Of a stretch of DNA of 64,000 nt, positions 35,745-44,573 are shown in pieces; position 1 is the first letter of the stretch; each line of letters starts with the position of its first letter. The DNA is taken from NCBI GenBank assembly GCA_002722795.1, contig PBMY01000014.1, forward strand, positions 62,001 through 126,000, in the 5' to 3' direction. The position numbers and the translations under genes are program-made. Source of the stretch: Crocinitomicaceae bacterium. GTDB lineage: Bacteria > Bacteroidota > Bacteroidia > Flavobacteriales_D > Sanyastnellaceae. The notes beneath the pieces are model-generated. The model did no database searches, was not told where the DNA came from, and saw only the letters and a list, made by a program, of their open reading frames with translations.

Positions 35745-37000
35745 TCTTTCGGGGGGTCAAATTTTAATTTCAAACTAAAAACACTGTAACTACCGAGTTC
35801 GCTCTCGACTGTTATGCTACCTCCGTGTCTCTCGACAACAGCTTTCACATAGCTTAGGCCAAGCCCAAACCCCTTCACGTCATGAACATTCCCAGAAGGA
35901 ACGCGATACAATCTCTCAAAGACCTTGCCAAGATGTTCTTTAGGTATGCCAACGCCGTTGTCCCTAACGCTAAATTCCAAACCTTCGTCTGTTTGCACGG
36001 TTGAAATTTTAAGACGTGGGTCTTCAGCGGAATATTTTAATGCGTTATCAATCAAGTTGAAAATAACGCTAGTTAAGTGGGTTTGATCTGCTTTAATAAT
36101 TGGATTCGTGGCCTTCAAGTCGAGCTCCACCTTACCTCCCATCTTTCTAACCTGCATAGCTACATTTTTCACTACATCCTTAGCAATATCATGAATATTG
36201 AGAGGCTGCAAGTATAGCTTCATAGCCCCTTTTTCTACTAGAGAAGCTTGTAGCACCTTTTGAACAAGTAGACCTAGTCTTTTATTCTCAGCTTTTATCA
36301 GCTCAAAGTAGTAATTCTGCTGCTCTTCATCGAGTTCTATTTCTTTATCACTCAATGCTTCTGATGCCAAACCTATAGTAGATATTGGCGTCTTCAACTC
36401 GTGAGTAAGATTGTTCATCAGATCTCGCCTTATTCGTTCAATGTGTTTAGACTGTCTTACAGAATAAAACACATAAACAAGCCCCACAAATATCCCAAAA
36501 AGAAGAACTCCAGATAGAATAAAAGCGCCTAAACCGCCACGAATAAGATGCTTTCCTCTGTGTGGAAAGAATACTTTGAATTGAAGGTCCTTCATGTTTA
36601 TTGAATACCCGTCTTCAACTAAATCGTCTCGGAAAGGTTCACAATTACTGTCTAGATAAGCTGGTTGACCATATGTGTCAAATGCTCCAAAAACGCAATT
36701 AGCATTAATTCCATTTTTTTTCAGAGCTACATGTAAGAGGGAATCGATGTCCATTGATTCCATTCTGAGCACCAACGTATGAGAGGCTCCACGTAGAGGG
36801 CTGTCATTCCCTGAGAAGTTAATCTCTGCTGAAACCTGAACCCATTCAGCTACTTGATTTAGGGAACGCTCTACGCTTCGATCAAAGATTTGGCCTCTCA
36901 ATTTAAGAGCTTTATTAAGCCCCATAACTTGCAATGCACTTACAGAAAGCACGGCACAGGCTAGAGCCCACATAATCCAAGATGTTTTAAATCCCTGCAT
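35741..37000 (-). CDS. Sensor histidine kinase
   Basis: Membrane kinase of 419 residues: TM1 at about 8-28, an extracytoplasmic sensor domain of about 120 residues with two Cys (near 101 and 120), TM2 at about 157-180, then the dimerisation H-box with His200 (NLTHELKTP) and an ATPase domain with N (FNLIDNALKYS), G1 (VRDNGVGIP) and G2 (GFGLGLSYV) boxes. It pairs with the response regulator downstream. A TAATTTTG box ends 6 nt before its ATG. The signal is unknown. Confidence 0.94.
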   Translation of the reverse strand: MQGFKTSWIMWALACAVLSVSALQVMGLNKALKLRGQIFDRSVERSLNQVAEWVQVSAEINFSGNDSPLRGASHTLVLRMESMDIDSLLHVALKKNGINANCVFGAFDTYGQPAYLDSNCEPFRDDLVEDGYSINMKDLQFKVFFPHRGKHLIRGGLGAFILSGVLLFGIFVGLVYVFYSVRQSKHIERIRRDLMNNLTHELKTPISTIGLASEALSDKEIELDEEQQNYYFELIKAENKRLGLLVQKVLQASLVEKGAMKLYLQPLNIHDIAKDVVKNVAMQVRKMGGKVELDLKATNPIIKADQTHLTSVIFNLIDNALKYSAEDPRLKISTVQTDEGLEFSVRDNGVGIPKEHLGKVFERLYRVPSGNVHDVKGFGLGLSYVKAVVERHGGSITVESELGSYSVFSLKLKFDPPKE

Positions 37001-37005
37001 CTTAT

Positions 37006-37013
37006 CAAAATTA
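37006..37013 (-). promoter_or_regulatory. -7 box TAATTTTG before the histidine kinase gene
   Basis: Exact TAnnTTTG match on the minus strand ending 6 nt before the ATG at 37000, predicting an almost leaderless transcript. Confidence 0.45.
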
Positions 37014-37078
37014 CAACTATGGATATACTCTTAATTAAGTGGGGAAAAAAATTCAACATCAATTAACATATGCAACCC

Positions 37079-37086
37079 TACCTTAG
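37079..37086 (+). promoter_or_regulatory. -7-like box TACCTTAG before dnaG
   Basis: Seven of eight match to TAnnTTTG, 21 nt before the dnaG ATG. The same octamer stands 6 nt before mlaE. Confidence 0.35.
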
Positions 37087-37106
37087 CTAATCCGGAATTA
37101 CCAACA

Positions 37107-39086
37107 ATGATACCCACTAAAACAGTCGAGTTGATACACCAAACCGCCATCATCGAAGATGTCGTGGGTGATTATGTTGAGCTCAAAAAGCAAGGGAGTA
37201 GTTACAGGGGACTTAGCCCGTTCACAAGCGAGAAAACCCCCTCTTTTTACGTAGTTCCAAGCAAGGGGATTTTCAAATGTTTTAGTTCAGGAAAGGGAGG
37301 GTCTTTAATGACCTTCGTGATGGCGATTGAGAAAGTTAGCTATCCTGAAGCATTGCGAATAGTTGCTCGCAAGTACAATATTGAAATTGTAGAAAAGGAG
37401 AAGACAGCAGAGGAGATCCAAGCTGAAACTGCTAGAGAAAGTTTGGGCGCAGTAGTGTCTTGGGCCCAAAAGTGGTTTTCAGATCAACTTGAAACAGAGC
37501 AAGGCAAAGCGATTGGCTTGGCCTATTTCGAAAGTCGAGGATTTCGGGAGGATATTATTGAAAAATTCAAAGTTGGATACTGTCCAACGGGATGGGAAGT
37601 AATGACAAAAGCGGCAGTTGATGCAGGCTATAAGGAGGAAAGACTAGAACAAAGCGGTCTTTGTAAAAAAAAACAAGACGGTACTCTTTTTGACTTCTTT
37701 CAGGGCAGGGTAATGTTCCCAATTAGGGATGTAACAGGAAGGGTAATTGGTTTTGGCGGCAGAACTCTCAAGACTGATAAGAAGATTGCTAAATATTTCA
37801 ATAGTCCTGAGAGTCCTCTCTACGATAAGTCAAAGGCTCTTTACGGGATTCATTTAGCAAAGAATCATATAACTAAGGAGGATTCATGTTTCCTAGTTGA
37901 GGGTTATACAGATGTGATGGCAATGCATCAAAGCGGTTTAGAAAACGTTGTTGCTTCTAGTGGCACGGCTCTTACTATAGGTCAAATCGCCCTCATTCGT
38001 CGTTTCACTAAGAACGTAACAGTCCTTTTCGATGGCGATGCTGCCGGAATGAGGGCTTCACTTCGCGGTATTGACCTGCTATTAAAAGAGGGGATGAAGG
38101 TGAAGGTTGTAACCTTCCCAGATGGAGATGATCCAGATAGCTATTCCAAAAAGGTAAGCTCTACTGAACTTCAGGAATTTGTCAAGAAAGGGGCTCAAGA
38201 TTTTCTAGCATTTAAATCTGACCTTCTGAGTGAGGGTGCTGGAGATGATCCAATAAAGAAAGCTGAACTAGTAAAATCATTAGTTGACACACTTGCTTGC
38301 ATACCGGACCAAATCCAAAGAACGGTATACATCCAAACAATTGCAGCAAGGCTTAAACTCCAAGAGAAATTGCTCCATGCTGAGGTTGCTAAAAAAGTCG
38401 CTTCAGACATAGCTCAAGAGCAAAAAAGATCAAATAGAGTCCTTTTTCCACCTCAAGATTATATACCTTCATCTTATATTGAAGAAGTTACTCAAGGGGC
38501 ATCAAAGAGGATGCGAACGGAGAGGAATCTTCTAGAAGATAATTTAGTGAGGCTCCTTTTAGAGCACGGGGAATCGATGGTAAAAATCGAAACTCAAATT
38601 GAAGAATCTGCAGAGGCAATTGAAGTTGATGTGACTTTTGCTGAGCTTCTTATTCATAGGGTAGAAAGCCAAAGCATCTCTATGGAAGACCCTTCTACAG
38701 ACTTCATCTTGTCGAAGTTTACTTCAAGTCTAGATTTAGGTGAAATTCCATCTGCCGAGACTTTTTTTACGGGAACCACAGAAGACGTACAAAAGAAAGC
38801 GGCGGATATGTTGGTGCACAAATACACTCTTAGTGAAAATTGGGAAGAAAGGCATCACATATTTTCTATGAAGGAAGAAGATGATTTAGAAAAAGCTCTT
38901 TCAACGGCAACAATTCGAATACAACTTCACGACGTTCAGCGCAATATTGACCTCCTGCTAGAACAATTAGACAATGGGGACTGTTCAGACGAAGAACAGA
39001 GTAGATTGTTGAGAGAGAAAATCACTCTAGATAAAAAAGTAATGGAACTGAGTTCACTTCTCGGAGTAGTAATTCTACCCAAATAA
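37107..39086 (+). CDS. dnaG: DNA primase with altered zinc site
   Basis: Synthesises RNA primers at the replication fork. The 659 residues show the N-terminal CHC2-type domain, the TOPRIM core with LVEGYTDVMAMHQ near 265 and LFDGDAAGMRA near 310, and a C-terminal helicase-interaction region. In the CHC2 domain three of the four zinc ligands are replaced: Ser37, Thr40, Cys58 and Ser61 stand where Cys, His, Cys and Cys are expected. The fold appears otherwise intact (EKTPSF is kept). To my knowledge this loss is shared by many Flavobacteriia. Confidence 0.95.
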   Translation: MIPTKTVELIHQTAIIEDVVGDYVELKKQGSSYRGLSPFTSEKTPSFYVVPSKGIFKCFSSGKGGSLMTFVMAIEKVSYPEALRIVARKYNIEIVEKEKTAEEIQAETARESLGAVVSWAQKWFSDQLETEQGKAIGLAYFESRGFREDIIEKFKVGYCPTGWEVMTKAAVDAGYKEERLEQSGLCKKKQDGTLFDFFQGRVMFPIRDVTGRVIGFGGRTLKTDKKIAKYFNSPESPLYDKSKALYGIHLAKNHITKEDSCFLVEGYTDVMAMHQSGLENVVASSGTALTIGQIALIRRFTKNVTVLFDGDAAGMRASLRGIDLLLKEGMKVKVVTFPDGDDPDSYSKKVSSTELQEFVKKGAQDFLAFKSDLLSEGAGDDPIKKAELVKSLVDTLACIPDQIQRTVYIQTIAARLKLQEKLLHAEVAKKVASDIAQEQKRSNRVLFPPQDYIPSSYIEEVTQGASKRMRTERNLLEDNLVRLLLEHGESMVKIETQIEESAEAIEVDVTFAELLIHRVESQSISMEDPSTDFILSKFTSSLDLGEIPSAETFFTGTTEDVQKKAADMLVHKYTLSENWEERHHIFSMKEEDDLEKALSTATIRIQLHDVQRNIDLLLEQLDNGDCSDEEQSRLLREKITLDKKVMELSSLLGVVILPK

Positions 39087-39087
39087 T

Positions 39088-40812
39088 TTAAGAGCTAGTT
39101 CGGTGTGCTCTAATTGCCCTTAAATGAAGATTTAGTGTTGATCTTCCACGATAAGTGTTACGTGCAAGAGTAAAGACAATATCAAATGTTCTCCACGCTC
39201 TTACCTCATCGATTCTTTCACCCATTCCAAATCCAATTGCTTCGAATCTATGTGATGGATTACTTGTGCTTTGAACTACTAATTTGAGGTGACGCCCTCC
39301 GTGACCAACTGTTCTTGGTGGGACAGCAGTTATAACCTCATCGGCCATGAATACAGGCACTTCGTTGCATGGACCAAATGGTCCAATGCGCTCGAATTCC
39401 TTATACATAGTGGGACTAAGATCATTGAGGCTTATAGCCATATGGTAGCTTATAGTTGGCTTGGGGATATAGCCTTGGACTTGTGAAATGATAGCCTCCT
39501 CAATTGCTTTTTTAAACGCGATAAGGTTTTCGCTTTTAAGGGTTAGTCCTGCTGCCATTGGGTGACCACCAAACTGCTCAATTAAATCGCTGCATTCTTC
39601 TATTGCAGAGTGAATATCGACACCTGGGACGCTTCTAGCTGAGCCAGTTAGAACTTCGTTTTCTTCAGAAAGGACAATTGTGGGGCAGTACTGTTGTTCA
39701 ACTAATCTACTAGCAACAATTCCTAGTACTCCACGGTGCCATCCTTCGCCTGTAACAACTGTGCAGCATCTTTTAGGTGGTTGTTCCGCCATTTGTGCTA
39801 ATGCCTCTTCCGTCAAATCTTCGTCTAGATCGCGCCTAGCTTGATTCATTTTTTCTAGTTGACTTGCTAGCTCTAGCGCGCCGCTTTCGTCGGTTTCCAT
39901 CAGAAGTTTAGCGGCAGTTAATGCGTGGCCAACTCTTCCTGCAGCATTTATTCTAGGGCCTAGCGTGAAACTGATATCTCTAACAGTTGTTGGCGCTTCG
40001 TTGATTCCTGCAACTTGAAGCATGGCTCTTATGCCAGGCCGCATACTTTCCTTGAGGTTTTGCATTCCGTGGTATGCAAGTATGCGGTTTTCACCTGTAA
40101 TATCTACAAGGTCTGCTCCAATACTTAATGCTAAAAGATCTAAGTGGTCGTAGACGGAATCCATTGTCAGTCCAATTTCTGGAACAAGAGCAGAAAGCAT
40201 TTTAAATGCTACGCCTGCACCTGAGAGTTCCTTAAATGGGTAATTGCATCCCACTTGTTTGGGATTGAGAAGGGCAAAACAGTTGGGGATTTCTTCAGCG
40301 GGGAGGTGGTGGTCGCAAACAATGGTGTCAATTCCGTGCTTGTTCGCATAACCGAGTGCTTCGAAATCCTTAGTCCCACAATCAAGAGTAATTAAAACCG
40401 TACATCCCGATTTTCTAGCTCGATCAACACCGTCCTTTGAAACTCCATACCCCTCCTGATACCTCATAGGTATGTAGGGCACGATTTGCACGTCAAGGGC
40501 TTCTAGGAAGGAAGCAACCATGGCAACAGATGTTGTTCCATCCACGTCGTAATCGCCATAAACCATTATTCTCTCCTGATTTCTTATAGCTTTATTGAGC
40601 CTTCCAATGGCTTTATCCATGTTTAGCATAAGCTCAGGATCATGCAGGTCTTCTAATTTGGGTTTGAGAAAATCCTCAGCATCTTCAAGGGATGAAACAC
40701 CTCTCTGCACAAGGATGCGTGAAACCAATTCGGTCAATCCGGTGTCCTTTATCAGTGTTTTTACAGCCTTTTTTGTTGGCGGTTTAGCAGGCTTCCAATT
40801 AAGATTATCCAT
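39088..40812 (-). CDS. recJ: Single-stranded-DNA-specific exonuclease RecJ
   Basis: 5'-3' ssDNA exonuclease for recombination and mismatch repair. From the ATG at 40812 the protein has 574 residues: the DHH domain with YGDYDVDGTTSVA near 82 and CDHHLPAEE near 162, the DHHA1 domain with GHPMAAGLTL near 400, and a C-terminal OB-fold. The frame is open to 40860, but the MDNLNWKP start fits the family and leaves room for the divergent lipoprotein promoter. Confidence 0.94.
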   Translation of the reverse strand: MDNLNWKPAKPPTKKAVKTLIKDTGLTELVSRILVQRGVSSLEDAEDFLKPKLEDLHDPELMLNMDKAIGRLNKAIRNQERIMVYGDYDVDGTTSVAMVASFLEALDVQIVPYIPMRYQEGYGVSKDGVDRARKSGCTVLITLDCGTKDFEALGYANKHGIDTIVCDHHLPAEEIPNCFALLNPKQVGCNYPFKELSGAGVAFKMLSALVPEIGLTMDSVYDHLDLLALSIGADLVDITGENRILAYHGMQNLKESMRPGIRAMLQVAGINEAPTTVRDISFTLGPRINAAGRVGHALTAAKLLMETDESGALELASQLEKMNQARRDLDEDLTEEALAQMAEQPPKRCCTVVTGEGWHRGVLGIVASRLVEQQYCPTIVLSEENEVLTGSARSVPGVDIHSAIEECSDLIEQFGGHPMAAGLTLKSENLIAFKKAIEEAIISQVQGYIPKPTISYHMAISLNDLSPTMYKEFERIGPFGPCNEVPVFMADEVITAVPPRTVGHGGRHLKLVVQSTSNPSHRFEAIGFGMGERIDEVRAWRTFDIVFTLARNTYRGRSTLNLHLRAIRAHRTSS

Positions 40813-40830
40813 ATTCCTCTGCGCAATTGC

Positions 40831-40838
40831 TATATTTG
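40831..40838 (+). promoter_or_regulatory. -7 box TATATTTG for the Cys-rich lipoprotein gene
   Basis: Exact TAnnTTTG match ending 4 nt before an in-frame ATG at 40842 and 22 nt before the next at 40860. It lies in the gap to divergent recJ. Confidence 0.45.
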
Positions 40839-40841
40839 GGC

Positions 40842-41828
40842 ATGCCGAAAATACACACAATGAATAAGAGCTTATCTATTTTCTTCAATTTTGTAACTGT
40901 TTGTTTAGCATTTACATCGATAATTTTTATGTCAGGATGTCTTAATGACGACAACTTAATTGGCGAAAATTGCTACGATGGGATATTGAACAACGGAGAA
41001 GAGCTAATCGATTGCGGAGGTCCAATTTGTGACCCATGTGATCCATGTGAAAACAACCTTTGGGATCCACTTTTAGGAGAACAATGGGTTGATTGTGGTG
41101 GAGATTGTGGTCCTTGTGACCCTTCTTTTAATGGTCAATTAGATCCAGGTGAGCTTGGTATTGATTGTGGTTGTGATGGATGTCCTGCATGCCCTGAGCT
41201 TTGTGGAGACGGACTACCAAACGGCTTTGAGGAAGGCGTTGACTGTGGTGGACCAGATTGTGATCCATGTCCAACTTGTGTTGACGGCGAAATGAACGGA
41301 CAAGAAATTGGAATTGATTGTGGCGGACCAGATTGTGATCCATGTCCAACGACTGGTGACTGCACAAACGGCCTTCAAGATGGAGATGAAACTTACATCG
41401 ATTGCGGTGGTTCATCGTGCCCTCCTTGTGAAGGCCAAATCACGTGGAAAGCAAATGGCACTCTATTTAATGGAGACGCTGAAGCAACTGCTTCAATGAA
41501 CGGAACGAGTATTGTTCTTGGGGGAGTTTCATTAACAACTGCTCAAATTGGATTTACAATTGAAGAACCAAGTGCTGGTTTTCAAAATGGAACAGTTGTA
41601 ACGATGAACACTGCAACTGCACCCGGCACTGCAGGAGCTTACGAATCTGTAGGTGGAGCCGATACATACTCCACTGCAAACGGAGGTAACATGACAATGG
41701 AACTTAACTACGTAGTCCCTGGCGGCGGCGGCGGTTATGTTATGGGAACATTTAGTGGAAATATGCAGAGCGCAGGAGGCTCTAGCGTTACAATTTCTCA
41801 GGGTTCATTCTCCATCCCAATTAACTAA
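40842..41828 (+). CDS. Cys-rich repeat lipoprotein with C-terminal beta domain
   Basis: Surface lipoprotein of about 328 residues. The signal ends in a lipobox (FMSGC). Residues ~40-205 hold six repeats of about 25 residues, each with an NG..NGEE-type acidic part and a DCGGxxCxPC knot; two copies are 26 nt identical at DNA level, 75 nt apart (41250 and 41325). The rest (~125 residues) is a Gly/Thr-rich beta domain resembling the DUF6252 type. An ATG at 40860 is an alternative start; 40842 is preferred because the promoter box ends 4 nt before it. The function is unknown; the repeats could bind metal or form disulfide-locked spacers. Confidence 0.72.
   Translation: MPKIHTMNKSLSIFFNFVTVCLAFTSIIFMSGCLNDDNLIGENCYDGILNNGEELIDCGGPICDPCDPCENNLWDPLLGEQWVDCGGDCGPCDPSFNGQLDPGELGIDCGCDGCPACPELCGDGLPNGFEEGVDCGGPDCDPCPTCVDGEMNGQEIGIDCGGPDCDPCPTTGDCTNGLQDGDETYIDCGGSSCPPCEGQITWKANGTLFNGDAEATASMNGTSIVLGGVSLTTAQIGFTIEEPSAGFQNGTVVTMNTATAPGTAGAYESVGGADTYSTANGGNMTMELNYVVPGGGGGYVMGTFSGNMQSAGGSSVTISQGSFSIPIN
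41250..41350 (+). repeat. Coding tandem repeat, 75-nt period
   Basis: The stretch at 41250-41275 recurs without change at 41325-41350. It encodes GGPDCDPCPT in two adjacent 25-residue units of the Cys-rich lipoprotein, suggesting recent duplication. Confidence 0.85.
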
Positions 41829-41917
41829 TTTTATTAGGGATTCATTGACATTTTAGTGTGGACAAGCCGTAAGATTTTTTGTAGAGGCTACGTCTAATGT
41901 TTTGAACTTGCAAGGTT

Positions 41918-42910
41918 ATGCTACGTTCTAATACACCCCAAAGTTTTAGCCCCTTTCTAATTGTGTTTGCTATTGCTATTTCTTCCTTGACGGGTTGCGT
42001 TACCATGAAACAGTTCGAGGAACTACAAGCTTCATGTGAAGAAATAGACATGGAGAATACTGAGCTGAGATTGGGGTCTCACGATGCGGCCATTGAACTT
42101 ATTGAGCTTGAAGGCCAAATCGCGACCCTCATAGAAGCTCGCGAAGCACTTGCTGCTGATACAGCAAGATTAGGCCGTTTCGTTTCTGAAGCAAAAGACG
42201 AGATGGATAGACTGAGAGAACTCAACGACGCTCTTACTGACCAAAACGGAGGGCGCCTAGCTGCACTCAACGACGAAAATAGAGCACTACTTGAGGACGT
42301 CGGTAGAATTCGAACTGAACTTCAAGTACGAGAGGATGCCCTGTTGGTACTAGAAGCCGACCTGGCAAATCGTTCAGCCGATCTTGAGTCACGAAGCGCA
42401 AGGGTAGAAGAGCTAGAGAGTTTACTTGCCGCACGAGAAAAGTCGGCCGAGGTTCTACGTAAGCGTCTTGAAAATGCACTTCTGGGTTTTGAAGGAAATG
42501 GACTTAGTGTAGAACAAAGAGACGGAAAGGTATATGTTAGTCTAGAGGCTGAATTGCTATTTGCTTCAGGTTCTGCCAATGTAGACGATAAGGGGGAGGC
42601 AATCCTAAGGAAGCTAGGCGATGTGATCGCCACCCAACATGACCTGGAAATCATCATTGAAGGACATACAGATACCGATAGGCTTTTGTCACCTAATATT
42701 CCTCGAAACAATTGGGAGCTTTCAGTCCTAAGAGCCACCTCAGTTCTCGCTATCATCATGGGTCAACCCGGTGTAGATCCGTCTGTTTTAACTGCAGCAG
42801 GAAAGGGAGAATTCCACCCTGTTGATCTAGAAGATAAGTCGAAGAATAGACGTATAGAGGTAGTCCTCGCACCACGTCTAGACGATCTTTTCGATCTGCT
42901 AGACGAGTAA
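41918..42910 (+). CDS. OmpA-family lipoprotein with coiled coil
   Basis: Protein of 330 residues: signal with lipobox (SLTGC, Cys near 27), a long coiled coil (about 35-185, rich in Glu, Leu and Arg), then an OmpA-like peptidoglycan-binding domain (about 195-325) with ELLFASGSANVDDKG, IIIEGHTDTD, NWELSVLRA and SKNRRIEVVL. It probably tethers the outer membrane to the wall, with the coiled coil as spacer. Monocistronic; convergent with the aldehyde dehydrogenase gene. Confidence 0.92.
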   Translation: MLRSNTPQSFSPFLIVFAIAISSLTGCVTMKQFEELQASCEEIDMENTELRLGSHDAAIELIELEGQIATLIEAREALAADTARLGRFVSEAKDEMDRLRELNDALTDQNGGRLAALNDENRALLEDVGRIRTELQVREDALLVLEADLANRSADLESRSARVEELESLLAAREKSAEVLRKRLENALLGFEGNGLSVEQRDGKVYVSLEAELLFASGSANVDDKGEAILRKLGDVIATQHDLEIIIEGHTDTDRLLSPNIPRNNWELSVLRATSVLAIIMGQPGVDPSVLTAAGKGEFHPVDLEDKSKNRRIEVVLAPRLDDLFDLLDE

Positions 42911-42915
42911 TTCTC

Positions 42916-44361
42916 TTAAAGCTTCACACAGATGTTCTGTGGTTCTGTGAAGAATTGAAGGGCTTCGAATCCGCCCTCGCGTCCAACACCAGAATCTTTC
43001 ACTCCGCCAAATGGTGTGCGGAGATCTCGAAGTAGCCAACAGTTAATCCAAGCAATTCCAGTTTCTAGGTTGCCTGCCACTCGGTGAGCCTTCTTTAGGT
43101 CGTTGGTGAAAATTGAAGCAGCTAGGCCGTATTTGGTAGAGTTGGCGTTTTCTACAGCCTCGTTCTCGCTATCGAATGGTTGTATTGTGACAACTGGCCC
43201 AAATATTTCTTCCTGGTTAGTTCTGCACTGAGGTCCTAGACCTTCAATAATTGTGGGTTGGATATAGTAGCCACCGGTGAGTTCTCCCTCGCCTTCAGGC
43301 TGAGTTGCGAAACCTCCACAGAGGATTTTGCCTCCTTCTGATTTGGCGATTTCAATGTGGTTTAGGATTTTGTCTTTGTGTGACTCGCTCACGACTGCTC
43401 CCATTTTGGTTGATGGATTCATGGGATTGCCGACCTTAATTCGGGCTGCTTTTTCAACTATGGCGTCCTTGAACTTATCGTAAATAGATCTCTCGACAAG
43501 GATGCGAGAACCGCAGAGGCATATTTGGCCTTGATTGGAAAATGAGGATATTACAGTTGTAGAAAGGGCATCGTCAAAATCGCAATCGCCAAAAATCACA
43601 GCAGCGTTTTTCCCTCCTAGCTCTAAGCTTAATTTCTTGAACTTTGGTGCTACTACAGAAGCTATGTGAGACCCTGTCGCTGTGCCTCCGGTAAAGCTCA
43701 CAGCAGCAATATCTTGATGGTTTACAAGTGCGTCACCAACTTCATCTCCAAGTCCGTGGAGGATGTTAAAGACCCCATCAGGAAATCCAGCTTCCTTCAC
43801 CCAATGGCTCAAAAGAAACGCTGTTGCAGGGGTGACTTCAGATGGTTTGGCCACAACACAATTACCCGCAGCAAGAGCAGGAGCAACCTTCCAAGTGAAT
43901 AGGTAAAGTGGCAAATTCCAAGGCGAAATACACGCAACTACTCCCAACGGTTTACGCAGCGTATAATTAATCGCAACGCCTTCCATATAATGCGACTGAG
44001 AAGCAAAATGCTTTATCGCAGAAGCATAAAATCTCAGATTCTTCTCAGCCCTAGGTATATCCACAGTCGAGGATAAACTTATAGGCTTCCCATTGTCCCT
44101 TGTCTCTGCTTCAGCCAACATTCTAGCATTCTCCTTAATCCTATCAGCTAATCGGTCTATGCATGCAGACCTTTTATCAGCGCTCCAAGAGCTCCAATTT
44201 GCAAAAGCATCATTAGCTGCAGACACAGCGTTTTCAACATCCTCAGGCCCAGACCTTGGGATTCTACCGTATGATTTACCCTTGCTTGGGTCAATCAAAT
44301 CAAGCCACTCACCACCTTCTGCAGGGCCGTGACGGCCATTTATTAGATTTAGAACTTCCAT
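42916..44361 (-). CDS. Aldehyde dehydrogenase
   Basis: NAD(P)-dependent dehydrogenase of 481 residues oxidising an aldehyde to the acid. Motifs: SPWNLPLYLFTWKVAPALAAGN near 145, FTGGTATG near 222, the catalytic Glu in LELGGKNA near 247 and catalytic Cys in NQGQICLCGSR near 281. It resembles the 2-hydroxymuconate-semialdehyde / 2-aminomuconate-semialdehyde type, so a role in aromatic or tryptophan breakdown is possible, but the substrate is unproven. Standalone gene. Confidence 0.9.
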   Translation of the reverse strand: MEVLNLINGRHGPAEGGEWLDLIDPSKGKSYGRIPRSGPEDVENAVSAANDAFANWSSWSADKRSACIDRLADRIKENARMLAEAETRDNGKPISLSSTVDIPRAEKNLRFYASAIKHFASQSHYMEGVAINYTLRKPLGVVACISPWNLPLYLFTWKVAPALAAGNCVVAKPSEVTPATAFLLSHWVKEAGFPDGVFNILHGLGDEVGDALVNHQDIAAVSFTGGTATGSHIASVVAPKFKKLSLELGGKNAAVIFGDCDFDDALSTTVISSFSNQGQICLCGSRILVERSIYDKFKDAIVEKAARIKVGNPMNPSTKMGAVVSESHKDKILNHIEIAKSEGGKILCGGFATQPEGEGELTGGYYIQPTIIEGLGPQCRTNQEEIFGPVVTIQPFDSENEAVENANSTKYGLAASIFTNDLKKAHRVAGNLETGIAWINCWLLRDLRTPFGGVKDSGVGREGGFEALQFFTEPQNICVKL

Positions 44362-44388
44362 ATGAGGTGCAATTTACTTTCACTTTGC

Positions 44389-44396
44389 TATCTTTG
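44389..44396 (+). promoter_or_regulatory. -7 box TATCTTTG for tRNA-Gln
   Basis: Exact TAnnTTTG match ending 11 nt before the mature tRNA 5' end. Confidence 0.55.
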
Positions 44397-44406
44397 CGCA
44401 CGCTTT

Positions 44407-44477
44407 TGCCCCATGGTGTAATGGTAACACACCTGGTTTTGGTCCAGTCATTCCAGGTTCGAGTCCTGGTGGGGCAA
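44407..44477 (+). tRNA. tRNA-Gln (anticodon TTG)
   Basis: Cloverleaf of 71 nt without encoded CCA. Acceptor TGCCCCA pairs perfectly with TGGGGCA, the anticodon loop TTTTGGT gives anticodon TTG, and the T arm is CCAGGTTCGAGTCCTGG. The promoter lies just upstream and a terminator just downstream, so it is a single-gene unit. Confidence 0.94.
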
Positions 44478-44494
44478 CACACCTACTTTATAAG

Positions 44495-44531
44495 ACCCTG
44501 TTATCATAAAGATAGTGGGGTTTTGTTTTTT
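44495..44531 (+). terminator. Intrinsic terminator after tRNA-Gln
   Basis: ACCCTGTTATC and GATAGTGGGGT form an 11-bp stem (three G-T pairs) around ATAAA, followed by TTTGTTTTTT. Confidence 0.75.
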
Positions 44532-44573
44532 ACTGTGCCTATATTATTATGTTTTAGACCAAAGTTCACACCT

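Noticed and set aside
41128-41415. Antisense ORFs of 76-95 residues across the Cys-rich repeats
   Set aside because: Open only because of repeat composition (His, Gln and Pro runs); no start context and no family features.
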